A DNA stretch of 64,000 nucleotides from Panaeolus papilionaceus (lineage: Eukaryota; Basidiomycota; Agaricomycetes; Agaricales), in contig JADNRZ010000024.1 of assembly GCA_015501605.1 (NCBI GenBank), positions 310,001-374,000 on the forward strand, written 5' to 3'. The stretch's first letter is position 1. Each line of letters starts with the position of its first letter. This document shows, one piece after another, positions 11,461 through 22,768 of the stretch. The notes under the pieces are model-generated. The model was not told the DNA's origin and searched no databases. It was given only the letters and a program-made list of their open reading frames with translations. The translations under genes and the position numbers were made by a program.

Positions 11461-12823
11461 TCACTCCCCATGCTTGGACGAACCGGCGTCATAAGGCTTC
11501 AGAGCATGAACCAAAGGGCGAATGAGACCTATGAGCGAAAGCTTCTGGGATGGCTCCAACGAAGCATCAATGTCGTCCGAAATTTCTGGCTCTTGCGCCC
11601 ATTGCCAAAATAGCATTCTATATTTGATGTTTGCGGGGCGTGCATTGGCAGCAATTGATTTGCGGAGATGTTGAGCAGCAATCCTGAATTCGGCAGGGAG
11701 TGGACCGAAGTTGACGAATTGCGCTATGAACTTGGTGAGCGTCTCGTGGTTCTCCATCTGGTTCCGCTCGAAGATGGCCCTGAGTTCGGTCTTGGTTTGT
11801 GCTCCAGGTTGAGCCAGTTCAGACTCAATCATTTGTTTTGCCTGAAGAGCACCCTCGATGCGCTCGTGTAGGTCTTGGTAGAGATTGGGGGCTGCTGAAG
11901 ATGTGGGGTTGGAAAGTGAAGTTATCGCCCCAGTATCACTAGCATCCAGTACTTCCAACGCAGAGCTCCTGGTATTCGTAAATCGAGTTATGAATACCTG
12001 ATGCTTTCCAAAGAAGTCCTACAGAGACAAAGTCAGCAAACTAGATAGATCATAGATAAATTTCGATACTTACCTTGCAAACTTCATCTCTCAGTTGAGC
12101 AAAGTTGGACTCGGCTCGTGTTCGAGTGCGTTCATTGTGCAGCGTGTCCCACATGGTGGTTACGAATGTTACTGAGGGAACCTCGCCATTAGGTGCCAGA
12201 AACTGCCTGAGCATCTGAATTGTCCTGCGCCGACTTCCAGGCAGTCGCGTTTCTGAAATTGGAGTCAAAAAGACTATTTTATGGACATATGGTAAACTAA
12301 TAGTACCAATTAATGGAATTGAACGTGATAGATTGGAGGAAGTATCTTACTCATTGTCCTTTAGCCACTTTTTAACCATGTCCATGATCTCGATTTCGGA
12401 GATCTTCGAGTCCGAAAATCCGGGGGTATCAATGACATACACCGGGAGAGCGAAACGGGTGACATTGACAAGGTGGTAAGCATTCACAGTCTGTGTATAC
12501 CCTGCCAGTTGATCTTTGGAGATGGAAAGTTGATGAAATTCGCCTGCAAGTGCCTCGATGAACTTGAGATGCAACAATGCCAAAACATTCAGCTCCATTG
12601 GGTCTCAATGAGACAGACAATCCTTGACTTACTGAGCTTTTCCCAGATCCCGCGGGTCCCATTATGCTATATGAATTTATTTGCTAAGTATATGTTGATC
12701 CGTAACTATGTGTACGAATTACACATACAGATATTGCAGCGAGAACCCGGGGAACTGACCAGTCATAGGTTCGACAGAAATATCACCAGTAATATCATGG
12801 CGTGTCAACACAGGAAGTTCCAT
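11461..12823 (-). CDS. AIG1-like (GIMAP-type) GTPase, copy 1
   Basis: On the minus strand it splices as 12823-12729, 12666-12633, 12562-12351, 12296-12074, 12018-11461, giving 373 residues. All four introns have GT-AG ends (62, 70, 54 and 55 nt). P-loop GPAGSGKSS is at residues 35-43, DTPG (G3) at 88-91 and TTMWD at 160-164, with FIEALAGE after the P-loop and ETRLPGSRRRT before the G4 region. This arrangement is typical of AIG1-type P-loop GTPases in basidiomycetes. The C-terminal third is helical (ERIEGALQAKQMIESELAQ) and probably coiled. The start is the ATG aligned with copy 2. The second intron happens to be nearly open, but splicing it joins KSS to FIEALAGE as the family requires. AIG1/GIMAP proteins are GTP-dependent scaffolds on membranes in plants and animals; the fungal role is unknown. 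Confidence 0.85.
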
Positions 12824-12939
12824 GAGCGAGATTTGAAGGGTGTATGTGGTTCTGAATGGATAAGATGATGAGCGCGGGAGGTAAGGTGTGGTCGACAGTT
12901 GGGGGCATGTCAGCCGTGAGGCAAGTGTCCCCGATTGTT

Positions 12940-13092
12940 GGTATCTTATCGCACAACAACCATACATTTTGGTCTTCATCCTTTCGACTCTCATATTATA
13001 AAATCATAACTAGGCATTATGACCTTATCCATATTGTATCATCTAATCTTTGACGAGGGTGGACCCATTTTGTGTTGTTCAGATAAGATAAG
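12940..13092. promoter_or_regulatory. GATA-motif cluster upstream of AIG1-like copy 1
   Basis: Several GATAAG cores lie 120-270 nt upstream of the start: TATCTTATCGC near 12942, CCTTATCC near 13023, and the tandem AGATAAGATAAG at 13081-13092. The same set occurs upstream of copy 2. Fungal GATA factors bind HGATAR; function here is inferred. Confidence 0.5.
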
Positions 13093-15909
13093 ATTCGGAT
13101 GTGGAGTCCGATTGTCACAGAGCTGGCTGTTGATGCGTCGATTCTTCCTCCCTTCCCCCCATCATCACCACTGCCCCATCCAGCTTCCCTCTCTGCCTTT
13201 GGTCTTGTTTCTCATCTGCTGGACGGCTTACAGCTTGGCTGTTGGTACAACCTTTAATAGTGATATGTAGGACGTGGTAGTCATGGGTTCCTCACATCCT
13301 TTACCTTGTGAGTTCTCCTCGTTCATCTTGAATATTATCATGCTCTGACTGATTTGTCGCCTCATTAGAAGTAAAAACTGTACTTGCTAATATTAATACA
13401 TCCGTCCCCTTTTCCTCCCTTTGTATATCCCACGTAGACATGAGGTTGCCTACTCTTCTGTTGCAAAGATTCCTACACACCCATGGTTCAACGACAGGAT
13501 CACCAATTGTCCCATATTCCTCTTCATCACGAACGCGAAAGTCGTCAACATCTTCACGTCCCTCCATCACTGCCACCATTCCCTCCAACCATTTCGCTCT
13601 ATGACTTTCCTTTGCACCATTCTCCATCACCACCACTCTGAACACTTGACAAACGACAAACTCCAGTCCCCGACGTATCCATACACCACCGTTATCCATT
13701 TTTGATATCTGCTCCACTGTTTAATGTCGCTGCTCTTGTCGTCTTCTTTCTATACTTGTTTCTTTCATGCAGCATCCCAATCCTTGAAAGTTAAATTGAG
13801 TCAGTCGTCACTTCGCATGCTCACTCACCCAAAAGACGGTCGCGTGTTCATTTCTGGCTGATGCAACCCCTCCTACAGCCACACTTTCGCTCGCCACTCC
13901 AAAGCAGACCGATATCACCTTTTGTGGACTTCCCCCATACGACGACCCTGAAGCATGTCAGCCTGACACGTCTACCTCTCCCCGAGTCTATGTCATAGTA
14001 ACCTCATTCCCGAGTTCAGTCAGCCTTGCTTTAAATATTGAACATACTCTAGATCAACAACGAGCTCATGAGTCCTTGGTTCAAGACAGGCGACCAATTA
14101 GTGTCTTGGCGAGTCCGTTTTGCATTGACTTGCCTCGTAGGTACTTGTCGGTTTTCCAACGATGACTGTCGACTTGCCCACCCCCTCACACCTGTTCACC
14201 CTTGCTCAACGCACTTCACTCAAGCGACCAATCCGTGTGCATTATCTCCGCCTCTTGTTTGACTTTCATTGACTTTCATTGCTCATGCAGCATCCCCGAA
14301 GCGACTCCCTTCCATCTGTGCGCTTGCTTTGTGATCAGCGTACATCCCAATAACGCATCTCCATAACAGTGAGTGCTCCCTAGTTTCCTCCTCGTTCCTC
14401 CGACCTAGTATATTTGTTTGATTGCGAGTTCCGACGCGTATGCAGCGCTCCTCGCTCTTCTTCATTACCGACGCCTTCGCTCATCACCCAAGCCGTGTTT
14501 TTCAACACTTCACATCTGCTTTTCCTAAACATCACACACACGCCGTGGACTAAACACTTATTCACAACTCTTAACCACACCGGCTTCACAACGAGCAATT
14601 CAATACCCGCCGCAACGTGTTGCACTCTCAACCACGGCTGATCTCACTACCACCGCTTCCGTCGATCCTTCACGTCGTTAAAGTTCATGTTGAAATTGGA
14701 GATTAACATAACTATCTACTCTATGACCATCCGCCAAGCTCTTCGCTCAGATCTATTTGTGAGGTCCCAACGAAGGAATTTAGGTACCAACCTCATTTAC
14801 GTTCACGTCCCGGTGTCAACCCTCTCGTGCGTCAACATCTACATTCCACAGATGTCTACTTCATTCGCACCACATGCTATACTCGCTCTTTACCCAGATT
14901 TATCCCCTCCCCACTGTAGCTATATCGTCTAGGCCGCTCATCTGTCGCATCTCGGAATGGATCTGTTCCGCAGCTTCAGATCGAAGATGAAGGAAGGTCG
15001 TGATTAAGGACAAGGGGCTGGAGTTGGGTTGGAGGTCAGGAATAGGTGAGGGGGTGACAGTTCGAGTCACGCACAGGCGAGTATATGTTGTGAATATTTA
15101 CCCCATCGTTGCTTGTCTTGTGATGGTCGGTTCGTTCAATCACGACAATCAAGTCTGCCTTTCCGGACGCAAATGTACCATGGAGGATCTAGTGTATGTG
15201 TCCATCATTGTACTCCGTCCCATCCACGCACGACCGCGCTGAAGTATAAACTTCATTTTCAGGTGCTCAGCCAATTCGTCCCATTCTGTTACGTTCGAGA
15301 CAATTTTACCTGCCAACGCTCACACTTCTCATCATTGTCACTATCATTATCCAAAAGCTACGCGTGATTAACGACGAAGGCCGGATTTAGTGTCATGGAT
15401 GTGTGATTCAAATGTAGCGTTGGTGAGTTCGTCGCTTATTAATATTGGTCTACTCTCCTATAAGTTCCGGATCCGTTAGTTTGTTTGCTGGCTATTACTA
15501 CCACGTGATTTATTTGTCCATATCCCTGATGGAACATCCGCTTCTCCAGATTCTGATATCCTGTCAAAACGTTCTAAATCCATTATGTGTCTCACCATTC
15601 ACCATCACGGAATTCATGAAGAGAATGAAAAGGGGAGATTTCGATCAGGGTCGAAGTTTGGGATTGGAAGTGACATGCGATAACATTTGTCCTTCCGACA
15701 TTCATTCACACTGTAGCGCTAACTCAGCAATGCGCTTCGTTGCTCACGCGGTAATCAATACCTTGTCTCGTGGGTTCGCGACGAACAGCTTCTCTATAAG
15801 ATGATACGTCGAAGAAATGGGAAGGATGTAACATTGCAATACAATGGCAACCGGAGCAAAGTGGATAGTCATGAGTGAACATAAAGGCGACGACGTTTAG
15901 ATAGGGTAC
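13093..15909. other. Spacer between the two AIG1-like genes, no recognised gene
   Basis: Cassette-free sequence that does not resemble the N or T repeats. One stop-to-stop frame, 13800-14165 (+), codes for 121 residues without an ATG (contains TDITFCGLPPYDDPEACQP) and has a protein-like composition, but nothing I recognise. The short motif CATGCAGCATCCC occurs at about 13768 and 14286 with similar surroundings, hinting at an old internal repeat of about 0.5 kb. Other open frames here are short and lack support. Confidence 0.4.
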
Positions 15910-16126
15910 CTAGTGACCAGGCGCAGGAATCAGGAGAGCGTTGGGAAGAAATAAAACTATCAGGTATAGGATTGAGAGTGAGATGAATTTATGGGGCAAT
16001 GTAAAAAGGGGGGGCTTATACCATAATGACATTCGAGCGGAGTCTGGATCCCCGAGAGGCCGAGACGTACTAGAATAAAGGTGGATAATTAAAACATAAA
16101 GGCAGAGACCAAGTGTACATACCACC

Positions 16127-17506
16127 TCACACTCTGCGCTTGGACGACTCGGATTCATGACGCTTCGGAGTATGGACCAAGGGACGGAGCAGACCTTTGA
16201 GCGAAAGCTTCTGAGATGGCTCTAACGAGGCATCAGTGCCATCCGAAATTTCTGGCTCTTGCGCCCATTGCCAAAATAGCATTCTATATTTGATGTTTGC
16301 GGGGCGTGCATTGGCAGCAATTGATTTGCGGAGATGTTGAGCAGCAATCCTGAATTCAGCAGGGAGTGGACCGAAGTTGATGAACTGTGCTATGAACTTG
16401 GTGAGCGTCTCGTGGTTCTCCATCTGGTTCCGCTCGAAGATGGCCCTGAGTTCGGTGTTGGTTTGTGCTCCAGGTTGAGCCAGTTCAGACTCAATCATTT
16501 GTTTTGCCTGAAGAGCACCCTCGATGCGCTCGTGTAGGTCTTGGTAGAGATTGGGGGATGCTGAAGATGTGGGGTTGGAAAATGAATCTGTTAAGAACTC
16601 AACACCAGCATCCAGCACTTCCAATGCAGAGCTCGTAGTATTCATGAATTGAGTTATGGATACTGTATTCTTTCCAAAGAAATCCTACAAAGATAATGTC
16701 AATAACAAACGAGAGACTACCCACAACCATCGACACCTACATTGCAAACTCCATCTCTCAGTTGAGCAAAGTTTGACTCTGCTCGTTTTCGAGTCCGTTC
16801 ATTGTGCAGTGTGTCCCACATGGTGGTTACGAATACCACTGTGCTTCGATTGAATCCAGGTGCTATAAGCTGCTTGAGCATCTCTAGTGTCTTGCGCCGA
16901 CTTCCAGGCAGTCGAGTTTCTGTGATTGGGATCAAAAGCAGTATGTTGTAGACATATTTCAAACTAATAGAACAAATAAATGAATTTGCATGCACTAGAA
17001 CGGAGGAGCTATCTTACTCATTGTTGTTTAGCCATTTTCTGACCATGTCGATAATTTCAAGCTCGGATATTTTCGAGTCCGAAAACCCTGGGGTATCGAT
17101 GAGATACACTGGGCAAGGCACCGGTAGACGTGTTGCTAGGACATTCACGAGGCGGTAGGCATTCACTGCCTGTGTATATCCTGCCAGCTGATCTTTAGAG
17201 ATTGAAAGTTGTTGAGATTCCCCTGCGAGTGCTTCGACGAACTTGAGATGTATCAGTGCCAAGTATTCGACTCGATTGGATCTGAATGAAATAGACAATC
17301 CTTGACTTACTGAGCTTTTCCCGGCTCCTGTGGGTCCCATAATACTATATAAATTTATTCACTAAATACATGCGGGTCATAACTATTTGTACGGATCACA
17401 CTTACAGATATAGACAAGGGGACGGGTCCTTGGGTATGCGACCCGTCACTAGTTCAATAGATATATCACCGGTGATTTTAAGGTCTCTCAGTTTGGAAAA
17501 ATCCAT
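16127..17506 (-). CDS. AIG1-like (GIMAP-type) GTPase, copy 2
   Basis: It splices as 17506-17406, 17344-17311, 17241-17018, 16963-16741, 16684-16127 into 379 residues, with introns of 61, 69, 54 and 56 nt at exactly the positions used in copy 1. P-loop GPTGAGKSS is at residues 37-45, DTPG at 94-97, then TTMWDTLHNERTRKRAESNF. The C-terminal exon is nearly identical to copy 1 (ERIEGALQAKQMIESELAQP shared), while exon 1 and the far C-terminus differ, so the pair is a tandem duplication with uneven divergence. Relative to copy 1 it has a few extra residues before the G3 strand (LPVPCPVYLIDTPG). Start chosen at MDFSKLRD, aligned with MELPVLTR of copy 1; an upstream in-frame ATG at 17611 is possible. 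No lesion seen. Confidence 0.87.
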
Positions 17507-17646
17507 GGCAAGTGTAGTACGGGATATGGGGGATTTGAGAGGTGTACGTGGTCGTGAATGGTCGAGATGATGAGCGTTGGAATGAAAGTCGTGGTCGACA
17601 GTTGGGTGCATGTCAGACGTGAGGCAAGTGTGCTGATTATCATGTT

Positions 17647-17820
17647 CATCTTATCGTCCATATCTTATCGCACAACAACCTTACTTTTTGGTGTCCATCC
17701 TTTCGAACCTCATATCAGAAAATGAGGACGAACGTTTCTGACCTTATCCATGCAGCTTTATACACTCCGTCGTCTAACCTTTGATGAAGACGAGTCCACT
17801 CTTTGTTCGGATAAGATAAG
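17647..17820. promoter_or_regulatory. GATA-motif cluster upstream of AIG1-like copy 2
   Basis: CATCTTATCGTCCATATCTT near 17647, CCTTATCC near 17741 and the tandem GGATAAGATAAG at 17809-17820. Spacing and order match the cluster upstream of copy 1. Confidence 0.5.
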
Positions 17821-17899
17821 AGATGGACATGAGGTCCTATTCTCACTGAACGGTGCGTTGATGTGGCTGTGCGCTCACTCTCACGATGGTCGGGTTGTC

Positions 17900-19119
17900 A
17901 CCAGTTACTTGTTATTCTTATGTAGACTCTAAGTTGTGCATGACATTCAAATTTCATCTTATCCTCCTTCCATTCATGCACGCGTTTATCCAATCATTCA
18001 CTCCCATCCTCTTGACCACCCCTCCCATGCTCATCCTCAACTTACCTTTTCTTCTTCGTTATCCGACCTTCTACCCTCGCATATACTGACCCAAACTTCC
18101 ACCCCTATCGCTAAGCGGATGCCCCTCCCATCACACCCGCGACTCGCTCCTCAACACTCGGCTCCATCCCCTCAGCTACCCAATCCGCCTCCACGGCGCC
18201 CAAAACGATACACAGCACGCGGACGCGATCGAGTATAACGCTGAGCGTGGTGTGTGCGATTTCCGGTTGGGCGTGGTTTGTGGGAGGTGGTGGTATTGGA
18301 AGAGAAGGACGAGGAGGAGGGATAGTGTGATTATTGAGGATGCGGAGGGGGTGCGAGTGTGGTTGAATGGCAATGGGGGAGGAGCGAGAGCGGTGGAGCC
18401 TGAGGGTATGAGTTCGTCGCATATGGCGATGAGCGCTGTGTCAGGCCCTGTGTCCGTTCTCGCTACACCTGCTTTTATCCCCATCGATTCCGAGTCTAAC
18501 AATTAGATTGCCAACCCCCACGGAACATCCAATTCCAATCGCCACCAGTCTAAACCACGCCCACGGGGCGTTCTACCCCGCACACGTTCTTCAATAGACG
18601 TGAGCTCGCCGGATGACGATGACCTGCCGCCTCTCATTACTCTATCCAACCACTCTTCATCGTCCTCCTTATCCTCCCATCACACTTCGGGATCAGGATC
18701 GGGATCGGGGAGCACCTCGCCTCCTAGACGGATGCAACCTGCGTCTCCGATTCCAGCAAAACGCGTGTCAGTGCAGAATGCGGCAGGAGGGGGAGGAGGG
18801 TTGAGCACGATCCCCGAAGGCCAGGGATTGGGAAATCCGTTGGTGCCAATGAAGGTTTATCGGTCGTCGCCGTTGTTCCAACCAGGGCGGAGATGGTGGA
18901 TCGAGTAGACACTCGACTGCGTCGAGTTTGAGTGCGACGAGTTCGGGGAGTGGGAGTCAGAGGGGGTTGGTCAAGCCGCCAAGTGGGCCAGTGAAACCTA
19001 GTAGAGTGGTACCGCAGGAATCATCTCAGACGATAACAACGAGCTCAACAAGCCCGACCAGCTCGATGAGTCCGAGGATAAGTAGGAGGATGATGCAGAG
19101 GGACGGGGATGAGCAGTGA
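17900..19119 (+). pseudogene. T2: 3' remnant of the membrane protein gene
   Basis: Homology to T5 begins near 17900 (ACTTGTTATTCTT) and continues without the ectodomain exons, which the AIG1 segment has replaced. The stalk, hydrophobic segment and WWYWKRRTRRRDSVIIEDAEG border are present. An in-frame TAG at 18504-18506 interrupts the tail (T5 has GAG here), and a deletion near 18890 shifts the frame after PGRRW. The tail features (SSPDDDDLPPLITLSNHSSS, GSGSGSGSTSPP, PIPAKRVSVQNAA, LSTIPEGQGLGNP) are nearly identical to T5, so this is a recent copy. With no ectodomain or signal peptide it is not a functional gene. Confidence 0.75.
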
Positions 19120-19885
19120 CGTGCGTCGAGTTGATGATTTCTTCCTTTTGTCTTTTTGATTGGACGTTTAGATAGACGGTCTATTGTTGGATCGTGTGTT
19201 TCCTTGACGTTTAATTGAACATTGATTTCAACTTCTGGCTTGAATTTTGTTTTGTCTATCTGTTCACGTTCTCGTTTGCATTCGCCTGGAATTTCCTATT
19301 TCTTTACTTCGTACATTCATATCTTTCAACACCCTTTCTTTGCGTCTTCACATTCCCCTTTCTCATCGTGTCGTATCTACACCTTATCCCACCATCATCC
19401 CCTTTCCCTAAAGTATCCAACGCAACACACTGTACGCCCCCTCTCCTCTTTCCTCATCCGACCCCGTCCCATTACATCCACCCTATACATTATACACGTA
19501 CGACACTCACGCGTATACCCTGCCACCACCACCAATACAGCTACAACCATCCCCCCTGTCCGCGCTAACGCTGGCGTTTTCATTTCAAACCCAATTATAA
19601 AATCCATCATTCAATCCATTATATACTTCATGTTATGTGTTCAAACTATCTGACGTTGTTACTTCCTTCTGCGCTATGAAGTTGGGTTTTGAGTTTGCAC
19701 GTTTTGTATGTCAAATTTAGATTTGAATTGTACTTCGGACTTTATTTCGTTATCCGTATATATAGTTTACGACTTCGGACATGTTCATGGTTTAATTTTG
19801 TAACCGGCAAGCACCGTGTCTGGTGAAAGAGAAATTCCACTGTGTGTTTCGCGAAAACGTTTACACTGCCTCCTAACCTCAAAAT
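19120..19885 (+). other. T2-N3 spacer
   Basis: T-gene 3' flank followed by the N3 promoter region. It is almost identical to 47374-48070 upstream of N6. I see no gene; the CT-rich frames on the + strand recur at every cassette and are not conserved as protein. Confidence 0.6.
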
Positions 19886-19891
19886 ATAAGT
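19886..19891 (+). promoter_or_regulatory. TATA-like box of N3
   Basis: TATAAG, 66 nt upstream of the ATG at 19952, identical in context to N6. Confidence 0.5.
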
Positions 19892-19951
19892 GAGCCATAG
19901 ACTGGGAACCTGTGCGAACATTTTGATCCCTCCTTTGATCCCTCCCTCGTC

Positions 19952-22768
19952 ATGTCGTCCGAAATGTTGCCCATGGTAAACCGAACACTAATCAATCACC
20001 TGCATAACAACATTCAGAACATATTCCAAACGAGCTGTATGCACCGTGCTCCTCTCCCTGAGTAGAAATTACACTGACGTCCTCCACAACAACTAGCGTT
20101 CCAACGCTTGTATGATCACATCTGCGTCGCCGCCTACGACAACTCGGACCAGGTAGACCAGATGAAATGCTACCCTGGAACGCGAACTCTCTTGCTTGAG
20201 CGTCTAGAAAACTGGCTTTCTGTACCGGGGAATGCTCGTCGCCTGCTGACGTGGCTGGATGGACCAATGGGGTCGGGAAAAACTGCAGTAGCGAGGACAA
20301 TGGCAGAGCGTGTGTCTGCGAATAACAAACTCGTTGGTTCCTTCATATTCAGGAGGGGACAACCTGGGAGAAACGACGCCATGCGCTTTGTGGCTACCCT
20401 CGCTTATCAAATGGCTTTATCCATTCCTCTTGTGCGCCCGCATATCGAGAACCAGCTCAATCACGATCCATCCATCCTCCAACAATCGCTCTCCCGCCAA
20501 CTTGACCTGCTCATTCTGGAACCCCTTCGGAAAATGCGATCACAACACCCTGATATCGACCCTAAAACGCTTCCAAACCTCATCATCGTGGATGGATTGG
20601 ACGAGTGCGGTGCGGACATGGAATCAGGGAGGGAGGAAATGCAGACCAGAGTCTTGGATCTCCTTCACCGCCTTGCTTTGTCGCAGGACGTGCTTCCCTT
20701 CGCTGTTCTGATACACAGCCGACCCGAGAAGCACATCAAGAACTGGTTCTGTCTGGAATCTCACAAGAACATGACAAATCGGTTAACCCTGGATGCATCG
20801 TATCGACCGGAAGATGATATCCGGTTTTTTGTCACTCAGAGCTTCCTCGCAATCCTCGATGACCATCCTAGTCGAGATCTTCTACCACCCGGCTGGCCGT
20901 ACAAAGTCAGAGATTCTGATGGCGTCACTTGGAAACCCATTGAGACTCTTGTGGAGCGTTCCTCGGGGCAGTTCATCTATGCTGCTGTCGCCATGAAATT
21001 CATCGCATCTCAGCATTGTCGCCCTGATAAGCGTCTGCTCTCTGTGTTCTCATCCAACGATCACCATGCTCCCGATGCACCAGATGCGATTATCGACTCC
21101 CTCTATGTTCAGGTCTTGAATTCTACTGACGACCACGAGACTGTGAAGCAGATTTTAGCATTCCAGAACATTGCCTATGGGAAGTATAATTTTCGACCCG
21201 TCCCACTTACCAGAATTTTATCTGTGCTATCTATCTCGAAGCAGGATTTTCATCATTCTCTACAGCAGTTGGAATCGCTGGTGACCCTGCGGAGTCCTTT
21301 CCTCAAGTTTCATCATTCATCATTTGGTGAATTTCTACAAAACCCCAGTCGCTCAGCGGCTTGGTTCATTGACGAAAACCATTATCGTTCGCATTTTACG
21401 CTGCGTGCGCTGAGGCTATTTCGCGACGGTAGGTATCATCACAACTTGAAGAGCCTGAATATTCACTTACACAATGTACTTGCTTCCAGAAACGTATGTT
21501 GGTGCCCAGATATCTTTCCTTCGCATCGCGCGTCCTATTTTATTTTCCAGCTTTGATAAGGTGTCATCAGACGTGCGTCAAGAACTGGAGCAATTTTGCG
21601 ACTTTCCCAACTCGTCGTATGGTCCATCTGTTGAGCACTTCCTCTCTCAAGTGCCACTCAGCACCTTCATCCAGCTAGCTAGATGGATTGTCCCTCTCTG
21701 GGCTGACTTCCCCATGGCTTGTTCGAATCCAGCATACACATTGTTACGTCATCTTGCCGCATTGATAACACCGCACATACAGCCACACCTCAAAGATCCA
21801 GATTCTTTTGCTCGTTTTCTGTGTTGGGCCACCTATGTCCCAGGTAGCAGATTGTCAACTCGTACGTGCGATTCATTTGTTTTCTCGGTCGGGTATTGGT
21901 TCATCACAAATACAATAGAAGGCGATAGAAAACCTTCGTCTAACCATCGCTGGCCTGCTGACCTTCGTCGTATCGTGCTTGTCATGACAGTCTTGCAAGA
22001 GGAATCACATATTTATCAGCACCTTTGCGACGGCGAATTATTCACCCTGTTCTCCATTCCCTCGATGAAGTTCCTGTACGATGCATTGCTCATTGTCCTC
22101 AAGTCACTAGAGCTTGGGCTTCGAGATTCTAGGAGGCAAGTTTAGACCCCGCGCTCATAAATCTCCGATGACCCTGCTGATCCATGTTTTACTGTGACTG
22201 TTTTATGATCAGGTGGAAATGCCCAGAATCCACACCCGCAAAGTGGTGGCAGGGACCTCGTGACAGAGAAATCCTCAGGTGCATTTTTCGGGTATTAGAC
22301 GTCTCACTCGATATTTGGATTTATGTCCTCGATTGTGAGCAAACGTTGCAGGATGACTTCCGTACCAACATCCAAAAGTTTCTTGTGAGGCATCTCCGCT
22401 ATGGACCGTTTTTCTAATACTCATCTGCAGTTCAGGGTTTTGGTGATGAATACTACGATAAGAGAAATAATTTTCAACGCCTTCACAATCCACAACGCGC
22501 TCAGGACTCAGGAGTTGTGTCACCCCTCGACTTCGCCCTAGCAGAATCCACCTGGAATTTCGACAACTTGCGGTTTAAATCAGCGCAATACCTGTTTCTA
22601 CGAAACGATCAGTACCCCCAGATTCTGATACCCTGTATTCCAGAGCTTGCAGTGTATCTGAAATTGCACGACGATGACAGATATATTTCCGACGCACCCT
22701 TCCCTGTAAAGGCATCGCTGTGTTCCTGTGGTTGGGCTGATTTTATACCTTTGGGTACAGATGTTTAG
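19952..22768 (+). CDS. N3: NACHT-domain STAND NTPase, intact (B-type first exon)
   Basis: Exons 19952-20036, 20097-21428, 21490-21861, 21919-22135, 22213-22384 and 22436-22768 join in frame to 836 residues. Residues 1-28 come from the variable first exon (MSSEMLPMVNRTLINHL...). A conserved linker VAAYDNSDQVDQMKCYPGTR (39-58) leads to Walker A GPMGSGKT (84-91), Walker B LIIVDGLDEC (190-199) and sensor HSRPEKHI (235-242). The remaining 590 residues are conserved among paralogs but have no repeat or catalytic motif I recognise. The intron at 22136 uses a GC donor. The start is the first ATG after the TATA box and is aligned in N6. Such proteins are cytoplasmic nucleotide-driven switches; ligand and output are unknown. 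It is followed by T3 on the same strand. N6 is its closest relative. Confidence 0.9.
22136..22212 (+). other. GC-AG intron of N3
   Basis: Donor AG|GCAAGT, acceptor ATGATCAG. 77 nt, same place as in N1, N4, N5 and N6. Read-through meets TAG at once. Confidence 0.75.

Noticed and set aside
12429..12662. Reading through the second intron of AIG1-like copy 1 and of copy 2
   Set aside because: In copy 2 the 69-nt intron is open and in copy 1 the 70-nt intron breaks the frame. Splicing places FIEALAGE or FVEALAGE right after GKSS in both, as in the family, so I treat both as introns.
13301..13717. 138-codon minus-strand frame
   Set aside because: No motif, no intron-consistent extension and no second copy beside AIG1-like copy 2.
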